DNA from: CAWJLS01 sp963843755 | GTDB lineage: Bacteria; Acidobacteriota; Thermoanaerobaculia; Multivoradales; DATKCC01 | Direction: 5' to 3' | DNA: 64,000 nt | NCBI GenBank assembly: GCA_963843755.1 | Contig: CAWJLS010000006.1 | Span: forward strand, 102,790 to 166,789 | Part shown: piece after piece, positions 58,056 to 64,000 of the stretch | Layout of the letters: each line of letters starts with the position of its first letter | Position numbering within the stretch: position 1 is the first letter of the stretch | The notes under the pieces: model-generated | Database searches by the model: none | Told to the model about the DNA's origin: nothing | Seen by the model: the letters and a program-made list of their open reading frames with translations, nothing else | Made by a program: the position numbers and the translations under genes

Positions 58056-58922
58056 TCAATCGCGGGGATGGGTGGAGGCGCTCACCGACGGCTGGAGCGG
58101 GATGATCGAGCCGGGCTGGCGCCTGGCGACGTCGCTCCAGGTCCCGGTGTGGTGGGCAGGCGGCCCAGACGGTGACGGGGACGGCTCCGCCTGCGGCCGT
58201 CTGTGGTGTCCGCCTTGCGGCGAGCGGCCCGGGAAGACCGCCACCGGCGCGCCGAGGGGAGCGCCGTACGGGTAGACCACGGCCGGCGCGCTCTGACGCT
58301 CGCGCTCTTGCTGGGCCTCTCGGACCTGCGCCAGCGCAAGCAGGGTGATCGCCCGATCGACCTGAGCGTCCCGGCGCTCTGCCACCTGGCGCTCGTGCTC
58401 CGCCCGCGCCTGGCGGGCCGCCTCGGCGACCACCTCGGCGGGGACCCAGCGGCCGTCGACCTCGAAGTAGCCCTTGCGCACCATCATCTCGTCGTAGGGG
58501 ATCCAGCCGCCGAGCTGTTCGTCGCGCGCGTAGCCGAGCTCGCGCAGGAGCGGCGCGAGGCCGTCCAGGTTCGGGTCGAGCCGCGCCGCCTCGAGCGCCG
58601 CATCGCGCACCCCCGACGGCAGGTCGCGCTCGCGGGCCCAGAGCGCCAGCTCGAGCCACGCCCGAGCGGACGAGCTACCGGCGAGCGCTTCGGCCCGCGC
58701 CAGGTACTCCTCGTAGGGGGAGGCCGCCCGGTCGATGCGCACCACCCGGGTCATGGGCAGCCGGATCATGCCGTGGGGCAGGCGGATCGCCACCTGGTCG
58801 CCCTGGACCTCGGCGATGACCCCTTCGAAGGTCTCGCCGTTGACCAGGTGCACGTCGTCGGCCACCGCGGGCACGGCGGCCAGCAGGAGCAGGAGCGAGA
58901 CGGCGACGGTGCGTGGAAGCAT
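58056..58922 (-). CDS. Exported hypothetical protein with SH3-like N-terminus
   Basis: A signal peptide (VAVSLLLLLAAVPAVA) is followed by a short Sm/SH3-like strand set (DDVHLVNGETFEGVIAEVQG, DQVAIRLPHGMIRLPMTRVV), a helical region (YEEYLARAEALAGSSSARAW) and a Pro/His-rich tail. Similar N-terminal modules (NGxxxxGxV) occur in many Acidobacteriota and Planctomycetota envelope proteins. No enzyme motif. 288 aa, intact. Confidence 0.65.
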   Translation of the reverse strand: MLPRTVAVSLLLLLAAVPAVADDVHLVNGETFEGVIAEVQGDQVAIRLPHGMIRLPMTRVVRIDRAASPYEEYLARAEALAGSSSARAWLELALWARERDLPSGVRDAALEAARLDPNLDGLAPLLRELGYARDEQLGGWIPYDEMMVRKGYFEVDGRWVPAEVVAEAARQARAEHERQVAERRDAQVDRAITLLALAQVREAQQERERQSAPAVVYPYGAPLGAPVAVFPGRSPQGGHHRRPQAEPSPSPSGPPAHHTGTWSDVARRQPGSIIPLQPSVSASTHPRD

Positions 58923-59035
58923 GGTCTTAGATGGGAGGATACCATAGGCGGTTCTCCCTCCGCCGGTTCCCCGGGCACGTTCAGTCCGTCAGGATCCCTC
59001 GCTCGCGCCCAGACGACACTCTCTGTCGATCTCGC

Positions 59036-59353
59036 TCAGTCCAGCCGGATGCGCCGCTTCTCCGGGTCGCGCTGGCGGCGGTAGAAGATGGCGACGGTAC
59101 CGATGGTGCCGACCAGGGCGGCGCCGACGCGCGGCCCGATCTCCTCCGCCGTGCTCCGGCGCTCGTCCCGGTCGCCGCCCAGCTTGACCTTGATCAGCTC
59201 GTGGCTGTCGAGGGCGTGGTCGATCTCCGCGACGACGGCGTCGGTCAGCCCCCGTTGACCGAGGCGGACCACCGGGTCGAGGGAGTGGGCGAGGCCGCGG
59301 AGCGTCTTGCGCTGGGCGCCGGTCAGGTCGGGGGCGTGGTGGATCTGGACCAT
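59036..59353 (-). CDS. yhbY: YhbY-type RNA-binding protein (CRM domain)
   Basis: 105 residues containing one CRM domain: LTGAQRKTLRGLAHSLDPVV, RLGQRGLTDAVVAEIDHALD, HELIKVKLGG (the conserved GxxG-like loop follows) and GTIGTVAIFYRR. Bacterial YhbY binds pre-50S ribosomal particles. ATG 59353 has TATCAT 7 nt upstream and no ribosome site, a leaderless arrangement. Usually yhbY sits near greA/rrmJ; here it is alone. Confidence 0.9.
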   Translation of the reverse strand: MVQIHHAPDLTGAQRKTLRGLAHSLDPVVRLGQRGLTDAVVAEIDHALDSHELIKVKLGGDRDERRSTAEEIGPRVGAALVGTIGTVAIFYRRQRDPEKRRIRLD

Positions 59354-59360
59354 GCCGGCG

Positions 59361-59366
59361 ATGATA
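59361..59366 (-). promoter_or_regulatory. -10 hexamer TATCAT of yhbY, leaderless-type
   Basis: On the minus strand TATCAT is followed by 7 nt and the ATG at 59353. Confidence 0.5.
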
Positions 59367-59420
59367 CAAGGCCCGGGCCCCTGGGTCACCCCGCTCCGAG
59401 CCGACGAAACCTCCCGGGAG

Positions 59421-59507
59421 GGGGCGTCCCTTTCCCCCCGGAGGGCGGGAAAGGGATCGAGGGATTGGGGGGAGATCCAGTCGATGGTCCAGGTTGATCG
59501 GAGCGGC
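59421..59507 (-). repeat. C-tract hairpin repeat, copy A
   Basis: Read on the minus strand its first 34 nt match the copy at 63560 at 30 positions (shared start GCCGCTCCGATC, shared end CACTGGATC-like). It ends in a hairpin CCCTTTCCC/GGGAAAGGG (59428-59455). It lies between yhbY and the M20 peptidase stop, where it could end the M20 transcript. Confidence 0.65.
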
Positions 59508-59525
59508 GAGACCGACGGATCGGGA

Positions 59526-61067
59526 TCACCTGACTCGCCGTCGAGAGCTGGTCGACTCTCTTGGCGACGCGTTGCGGATGAGCTGGACGTAGAACTGGAC
59601 CATGCGCTCATAATCATCGAGCAGGATGCGCTCGTCGGTACCGTGGATCCGTGCGAGATCCCCGGGCCGGATGGTGTAGGGCAGGAACCGGTAGACGGAC
59701 TCGGTGAGCCCGGCGTAGTGGCGAGCATCGGTGCCGCCGACGACCAGCGACGGAGCCACGGCCGCCCCGGGAACCACCTGGGCGATGGTGTCCGTGACCA
59801 GCCGATAGGCCGGCCCGTCGGCCGGCGAGACCGCGCTCGGCTCGCTCGAGAACTCCGCCGCCGGCTCGACCTCGACCCGCTCGTCGGCGACCGTCTCCTC
59901 GACCCGCGCGAGCACGCCGTCGATCGTGTCCCGTGGGTGGAGCCGGAAGTTGACCACCGCCCGCGCTTCGGCCGGCAGCACGTTGTCTTTCGGGCTGCCC
60001 TCGAGCATGGTCGGGGCGACGGTCGTGCGCAGCAGGGCCGCGGAGGCCGGATCGGCGGCCAAGCGGCCGGTGACGACCGGCTCGAACAGCCACAGGTTGG
60101 CCATCACCAGCCGCTGGGAGAAGGGCATCTCCGGCGCCAGCGCCTCGAGCATCGCTCGCGGCGGCCCGTCGATCCCGGCCGGGAACGGGTCGTCATGCAG
60201 GCGGACCAGGGCGGCGGCGAGGACGTCGACCGCGGTCTCCGGCGGCGGCGTCGACGAGTGCCCCTCCGGGCCGTGGGCGGTGAGCGTAACCGAGAGATAC
60301 CCCTTCTCCGCCACCCCGACCATCGCCACCGGGCTCTCGATTCCCGGCATCAGGCCGTCGATCACCGCCTGCCCTTCGTCCAGCACCAGGAACGGCCGAA
60401 CGTGGCGACGGCCGACGAGCGCCGCGATCCGCGCCGCGCCGGCCCGCCCCCCCACCTCCTCGTCACAGCCGAAGGCCAAGAGCACCGGCCGGGCGGGCTC
60501 GAATCCGTCAGCCAGCAGCCGGTCCACCGCCTCCAGGGACGCCGTCACCGCCGCCTTGTCGTCCATCGCGCCCCGCCCCCAGACGGCGCCGTCGGCGACC
60601 GCACCCGCGAACGGCGGATGGCTCCACCGCCCCTCGCTTCCCGGAGCGACCGGCACCGTGTCCAGGTGCGCCAGCAGCAGGAGAGGCCGAGCGGGCTCGG
60701 CGGTGCCGACCGGAGCGCCCGGCGCCTGCCAGGTGTAGAGCAGGCTACCGCCGGCGACGACCTGCCGGTCCAGGACTTCGTGTGCCCGCGGGAAGCTCGT
60801 CTCGAGATAGGCGTGGAGCCGCTTCAGGTCCTCGAGCGGGGGTGGCGAGCCCTCCCGCGACACGGTCGGAATGCGGAGGGCGCCGGCCAGTCGCTCCACC
60901 GCCTCCAGGCCGACCCGGGGAAGCTCGGCCGGCTGCACGGCGGGGTGCTCCAAGGCGGCGCCGGCGCCCGCGCCGACCCGGACCGTGCGCACCACCAGAA
61001 CCGCGGCGAGAGCCACGAGGAGGGCCACCAGGACGCCGATCCCGGCGAAGATCTTCTTCGGCTTCAT
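59526..61067 (-). CDS. M20 family metallopeptidase (CPS1/PM20D1-like), membrane-anchored
   Basis: Zinc aminoacylase/carboxypeptidase with an N-terminal anchor or signal (KKIFAGIGVLVALLVALAAV). Metal ligands: His and Asp in LLLLAHLDTVPV, Asp in WGRGAMDDKAAV, the catalytic Glu pair in AFGCDEEVGGR, Asp in LVLDEGQAVIDG and the last His in GGTDARHYAGL. The dimerisation lid begins at GYLSVTLTAHGPEGHSSTPP. 513 aa, typical of the carboxypeptidase S/PM20D1 branch. GGAGGAGA lies 5 nt before the ATG. Substrates of relatives are small peptides or N-acyl amino acids. Confidence 0.93.
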   Translation of the reverse strand: MKPKKIFAGIGVLVALLVALAAVLVVRTVRVGAGAGAALEHPAVQPAELPRVGLEAVERLAGALRIPTVSREGSPPPLEDLKRLHAYLETSFPRAHEVLDRQVVAGGSLLYTWQAPGAPVGTAEPARPLLLLAHLDTVPVAPGSEGRWSHPPFAGAVADGAVWGRGAMDDKAAVTASLEAVDRLLADGFEPARPVLLAFGCDEEVGGRAGAARIAALVGRRHVRPFLVLDEGQAVIDGLMPGIESPVAMVGVAEKGYLSVTLTAHGPEGHSSTPPPETAVDVLAAALVRLHDDPFPAGIDGPPRAMLEALAPEMPFSQRLVMANLWLFEPVVTGRLAADPASAALLRTTVAPTMLEGSPKDNVLPAEARAVVNFRLHPRDTIDGVLARVEETVADERVEVEPAAEFSSEPSAVSPADGPAYRLVTDTIAQVVPGAAVAPSLVVGGTDARHYAGLTESVYRFLPYTIRPGDLARIHGTDERILLDDYERMVQFYVQLIRNASPRESTSSRRRVR

Positions 61068-61108
61068 CGAGTCTCCTCCACGGAGCGTTGAGCGGGGGCG
61101 GGCGGCTC

Positions 61109-61114
61109 AATATA
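61109..61114 (-). promoter_or_regulatory. -10 hexamer TATATT of the M20 gene
   Basis: The best -10 match in the region, 41 nt before the M20 ATG. With the GGAGGAGA site this promoter makes an ordinary leadered message, unlike several neighbours. Confidence 0.4.
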
Positions 61115-61163
61115 GCAGCCTCCGGGCGGGTCGATCGGCTCCCCTCCGCGCCGCGGAGGTTTC

Positions 61164-61247
61164 CGGCAGCGCCACGATCCTCTCTGCCAGCGCCGCGGCC
61201 ATGCCTGCCGGCGCCGCGGCTGTCTTTGCCAGCGCCGCGGCCTTCTT
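61164..61247. repeat. 21-nt tandem repeat, three clear units and one degenerate unit
   Basis: Units at 61185, 61206 and 61227 (each 21 nt, beginning TGCC-GCGCCGCGG) and a weaker one at 61164. The period is seven codons; on the minus strand it reads as heptads such as LAKTAAA and LAKKAAA. It sits between the M20 gene and the His-rich gene. Confidence 0.7.
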
Positions 61248-61250
61248 TGC

Positions 61251-61256
61251 TAGAGT
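61251..61256 (+). promoter_or_regulatory. Extended -10 TAGAGT of the His-rich gene, leaderless-type
   Basis: TGCTAGAGT is an extended -10, 6 nt before GTG 61263, just after the 21-nt tandem repeat. Confidence 0.45.
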
Positions 61257-61262
61257 CTCCAC

Positions 61263-61718
61263 GTGGTCGTCCACCGCGCCATCGCACGATCGGGAAGATC
61301 GACCTCCGGACGAGCCGCGAGAGCGGGTCGCCCGGGGACCCTCCAGGTCCTGCTCCTCGCCCTGCTGCTGAGCGTGAGCTTCGTCGCGACGAGCTTCGAT
61401 CTCCATCCCCACGCCGCGCACGACGCCGATCACGCCATTGCCGCCGGAGCGGACCACGGCGAGCTGCCGGTCTTCTCCGGAGCGGCCCACCCCCACCAGG
61501 CTCCCCACGTCGAGACCTCGGGTCAGATGGTCACCTTCCGGTGCCCCGTCTGCCTGCTCCACTTCCAGAGCCTGGGCGACGCGGACCGCCATGCGCCCGG
61601 GGCGAGACTGCCCTCGGCGACCGGCCGCGTGCGCGCCTCGACGGCGTCGCTCCTGCGCGACCCGCTCCGCCACTCCGGCGGCAGCCGCGGCCCTCCCTCC
61701 AGCCTGACGATCGCGTAG
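61263..61718 (+). CDS. Small histidine-rich exported protein
   Basis: 151 residues. One membrane/signal helix (TLQVLLLALLLSVSFVATSF) is followed at once by a His/Asp-rich stretch (DLHPHAAHDADHAIAAGADH), a second His cluster (AAHPHQAPHVETSG) and a CxxC pair (FRCPVCLLHF). Such proteins often accompany zinc or copper transport genes and are thought to buffer metal in the periplasm. The genes that follow (porin, ZnuA-like) support a zinc role. No family name is assigned. The C-terminal part is Arg-rich and less convincing. Confidence 0.65.
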   Translation: MVVHRAIARSGRSTSGRAARAGRPGTLQVLLLALLLSVSFVATSFDLHPHAAHDADHAIAAGADHGELPVFSGAAHPHQAPHVETSGQMVTFRCPVCLLHFQSLGDADRHAPGARLPSATGRVRASTASLLRDPLRHSGGSRGPPSSLTIA

Positions 61719-61973
61719 ACACCGCCTCTCCGGCCGCGGGCGATCCCGCCCCCTCGAGCGGCCCGCCGAGAGCACCGGGTGCGCCGCGCGCGCCCCGGCC
61801 TCCGCGGACGGTCGGAGAGTCCGTATCTCGCCGTCGCTCCAGCCCCCAGCCACCGCCGCGCCTGCCCGCGGCCGACCGCATCAGGATCGGCCGCGGAGCG
61901 TGGTCCGACACGGCGCGAGCCGGGCGGGGACGAGCGCTCCGATCGCAACGATCCTGAAGGGAGAACCGACCCG

Positions 61974-63500
61974 ATGCACCGAACGATCCCGTGCGACGAC
62001 GTCGCGGGCGAAGGCCGTCAACGCCTCGCCGACCGGCGCCCGTCGCCCCCGACACCCAGCTTTCGCCCCGACGGGCCCGCGCGCCCGTCGAGCTGTTCCC
62101 TCCTCGCCGCCGCGCTGGCGCTCGGCCTCGCCCTCGGCTGCGGCCACCCCGCCGCGGCCACAGAGCGGAGCGCCGGACCGCCCCCCGACGCCGGAGCCGC
62201 CGCCGCGGCCGAGGATCCCGTCGCCGCCCTGCGCACCGAGGTCGACGCGTTGAAGCGCGCCTACGAGGCCAGAATCGCCGCGCTCGAAGCGCGGATCGCC
62301 GAGCTCGAGGCGCGGCAGGGGGCCGAGACGCCCACCGAGACCGCCGCGGAGACCGGCCAGGCGCCGGAGCGCGAGCAGCCCACCGGACCGGCCGACGAGC
62401 CTGACGAGCTCGCCGCCCTGCGCGCCGCTGCCCGGGCCGCGGCCGGTGGCCAGGAGCCGCCGGCGACCGCCACGCCGGCCGCCGGCGCCGCCACCGGAGA
62501 GATCTCCTCCGGCCCCCGGGAGGCGACCTTCGGCCGGGAGCGCAACCTCAACCGCCTCAACCCGGAGATCTCCATGACCGGCAACATCGTCGGCATCGCC
62601 ACCGACGCCGGCCGGGAGGAGTTCCAGGCCAAGGAGTTCGAGCTCAACCTGCAGAGCGCCCTCGACCCGTTCTCCAGCACCAAGTGGACCCTGTCGGTGA
62701 ACGAAGAAGGGGTCGACGTCGAGGAGGGCTACATCGACTACTCGGCCCTCGGCCACGGCCTGACGCTGACCGCCGGCAAGTTCCGCCAGAGCTTCGGGGT
62801 GCTCAACCGCTGGCACAGCCACGCCCTGCCCCAGGTCGACTACCCGCTGGTGATCCAGAGCTACCTGGGCGAGGAAGGCCTGGCCCAGACCGGCCTGTCG
62901 CTCGACTGGGTGCTCCCCCACGGCTGGGCGGACACCAACAGCCTGACCGTCCAGGTGACCGACGCCTCGGCCGACGTCTTCGGCGGCAAGGACTTCCAGC
63001 ACCTGAGCACCCTGGCCCACCTGTCCAACTACTGGGACCTGTCGCCGTCGACCTACTTCGAGCTCGGCCTCTCCGGCGTCGACGGCGAGACTGCCGAGGG
63101 CGGCACGGCACGGGTCTGGGGCAGCGACCTGACTCTCGACTGGGCGCCGCCGGGCCGGGCCAAGTACCGCGAGGTGCGCTGGCGAACCGAGCTGATGCGC
63201 TCCGAACGGGACGACGCAACCGGCCTGCGCCAGGACGCCTGGGGCGGCTACAGCTACCTGGAAGGGCTGCTGACCCGCAACCTCTGGGCCGGCGTGCGCT
63301 ACGACCGGGTGGAGGACTCCCTCGATCCGAGCCGGGTGCGCGAGGCGATCGTGCCCTATGTCACGTGGTGGCAGAGCGAGTTCGTGCGCCTGCGCGGCGA
63401 GTACCGGATGTTCGACGAGGGGCTGGGCGCGGGGAACCGGAACGCGTTCACGCTGCAATTGACCTGGGCCGCCGGCCCCCACAAGCACGAGAACTATTAG
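61974..63500 (+). CDS. Outer-membrane porin-like protein with coiled-coil N-terminus
   Basis: A signal/lipobox-like start (SLLAAALALGLALGCGHPAA) is followed by a coiled coil (LRTEVDALKRAYEARIAALE, ARIAELEARQ), as in porins that trimerise through an N-terminal helix. A Pro/Ala linker precedes a C-terminal beta barrel: NPEISMTGNIVGIATDAGRE, EFELNLQSALDPFSSTKWTL, LTLTAGKFRQSFGVLNRWHS, VRYDRVEDSLDPSRVREAIV and a final strand FTLQLTWAAG. 508 aa, intact. It stands between the His-rich protein and a ZnuA-like binding protein, so zinc permeation through the outer membrane is a reasonable inference. Confidence 0.78.
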   Translation: MHRTIPCDDVAGEGRQRLADRRPSPPTPSFRPDGPARPSSCSLLAAALALGLALGCGHPAAATERSAGPPPDAGAAAAAEDPVAALRTEVDALKRAYEARIAALEARIAELEARQGAETPTETAAETGQAPEREQPTGPADEPDELAALRAAARAAAGGQEPPATATPAAGAATGEISSGPREATFGRERNLNRLNPEISMTGNIVGIATDAGREEFQAKEFELNLQSALDPFSSTKWTLSVNEEGVDVEEGYIDYSALGHGLTLTAGKFRQSFGVLNRWHSHALPQVDYPLVIQSYLGEEGLAQTGLSLDWVLPHGWADTNSLTVQVTDASADVFGGKDFQHLSTLAHLSNYWDLSPSTYFELGLSGVDGETAEGGTARVWGSDLTLDWAPPGRAKYREVRWRTELMRSERDDATGLRQDAWGGYSYLEGLLTRNLWAGVRYDRVEDSLDPSRVREAIVPYVTWWQSEFVRLRGEYRMFDEGLGAGNRNAFTLQLTWAAGPHKHENY

Positions 63501-63559
63501 GACCAACGGCGAAGCACGATCGTGACGATTCGAAGAGAAAGCTCATGTCCGCCGGCGAC

Positions 63560-63648
63560 GCCGCTCCGATCGACCTTGATCATCCACTGGATCCCCCCCT
63601 ACAACCCCCCGACCCCCTTCTCGCCCCCCGTGGGGGGAGAAGGGGGCG
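63560..63648 (+). repeat. C-tract hairpin repeat, copy B
   Basis: Matches copy A (59421-59507, minus strand) over the first 34 nt with four differences and copy C (32021-32044) over 24 nt with one difference. It ends in a strong hairpin, left arm 63613-63629 and right arm 63632-63646 (GGGGGGAGAAGGGGG), with a CG bulge. It lies just upstream of the ZnuA-like gene. Confidence 0.65.
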
Positions 63649-63691
63649 CCACCGCCCGGAAGCGCTCGTCGCTTTTCCCAGGAGCCCGACC

Positions 63692-64000
63692 ATGAAACCG
63701 TTGCATTCGACCCTCTCCGTCCTCGCCGTGCTGGCCTTGGCCGGCCTCGCCCTCGGTGCGCCGGCCCCTGCGGCCGCGACCGTCACCGTCGTCACCACCC
63801 TGCCCGCTTACGCCTCGATCGCCTCGTCGATCGGCGGCGACCGGGTCGAGGTCACCTCGATCGCCACCGGCGAGCAGGACGCCCACTTCGTCAAGGCCAA
63901 GCCGTCCTACGCTCTGGCGCTGCGCCGGGCCGATCTGTTCGTCACCACCGGGCTCGACCTCGAGCTCTGGGCGCCGTCGCTGGTCGACAAGTCGGGCAAC
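63692..64000 (+). CDS. Zinc/manganese ABC transporter substrate-binding protein (ZnuA/TroA family), partial
   Basis: The first 103 codons only; the window ends inside the gene. A signal peptide (STLSVLAVLALAGLALGAPA) is followed by the family opening VTVVTTLPAYASIASSIGGD, DRVEVTSIATGEQDAHFVKA and KPSYALALRRADLFVTTGLD. The His in DAHFVKAKPS is the first metal ligand. AGGAGC precedes ATG 63692. The downstream permease and ATPase would be expected just beyond the window. Confidence 0.9.
   Translation, partial: MKPLHSTLSVLAVLALAGLALGAPAPAAATVTVVTTLPAYASIASSIGGDRVEVTSIATGEQDAHFVKAKPSYALALRRADLFVTTGLDLELWAPSLVDKSGN

Noticed and set aside
1..64000. CRISPR arrays, tRNA genes, rRNA genes, insertion sequences, prophage
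   Set aside because: I looked for regularly spaced repeats, cloverleaf-like ends, transposase or integrase motifs and saw none; the short repeats found are hairpin elements without spacers or mobility genes.

Overview
The window is uniformly GC-rich (clearly above 65% throughout) and gene-dense, with long spurious reading frames on the strands opposite real genes. It carries two ADOP-type FtsX/MacB permeases (a family expanded in Acidobacteriota), a Ser/Thr kinase with TPRs, a CadC-type regulator with TPRs, an FHA enhancer-binding protein, Tat-exported amidases, DUF885, and HemN beside an FAD-type protoporphyrinogen oxidase. I infer an Acidobacteriota-like bacterium (possibly a Thermoanaerobaculia-type lineage) with a double membrane and facultative nitrate respiration. 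There is no rRNA, tRNA, CRISPR array, phage or insertion sequence that I can recognise.

Layout. 0-10.7 kb: ABC-2 permease, M48 lipoprotein protease, the DUF2339/DUF3999 membrane pair, Prx6-type peroxiredoxin, a small winged-helix protein and a DUF1207 protein. 10.7-14.3 kb: a compact nitrate/anaerobic locus. A translationally coupled operon (GrdB-like protein with an in-frame UGA, then a Crp/Fnr regulator) is divergent from narJ-narK, and a perfect FNR-geometry palindrome lies between them. 14.3-27 kb: CadC/TPR regulator, ADOP permease, SWIM-SNF2 helicase, Ser/Thr kinase-TPR and a divergent FHA-AAA+ regulator. 27-32 kb: two tandem Tat-exported amidases (the first apparently dead) and an OsmC protein. 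32-41 kb: hemN-feoB-feoA-hemG (iron and heme), a Na+/Ca2+ exchanger and a Ycf45/SpoIIIAA-like ATPase. 40.5-49 kb: secreted phospholipase D-like protein, zinc-ribbon/TPR membrane protein, double-CAP protein, and a coupled ATP-grasp (RLAN)-GCS2 amidoligase pair. 49-61 kb: second ADOP permease, DUF885, Tag glycosylase, GAF histidine kinase plus receiver protein, secreted serine protease, YhbY and an M20 peptidase. 61-64 kb: the start of a putative zinc-uptake locus (His-rich small protein, coiled-coil outer-membrane porin, ZnuA-like binding protein cut by the window end).

Quality. Many genes left of about 44.5 kb are broken by single-base frameshifts. Where the intended reading is obvious, a base is missing. 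From about 44.5 kb to the end every gene is intact. Because the breaks hit FeoB, HemN, HemG and SNF2 alike, I read most of them as consensus errors and annotate full-length genes across them. The exception is the first amidase, which also lacks its nucleophile.

Other signals: many genes lack a Shine-Dalgarno sequence and instead have a TAnnnT -10 hexamer 6-10 nt before the start codon (leaderless transcripts). There are also several families of intergenic hairpin repeats.
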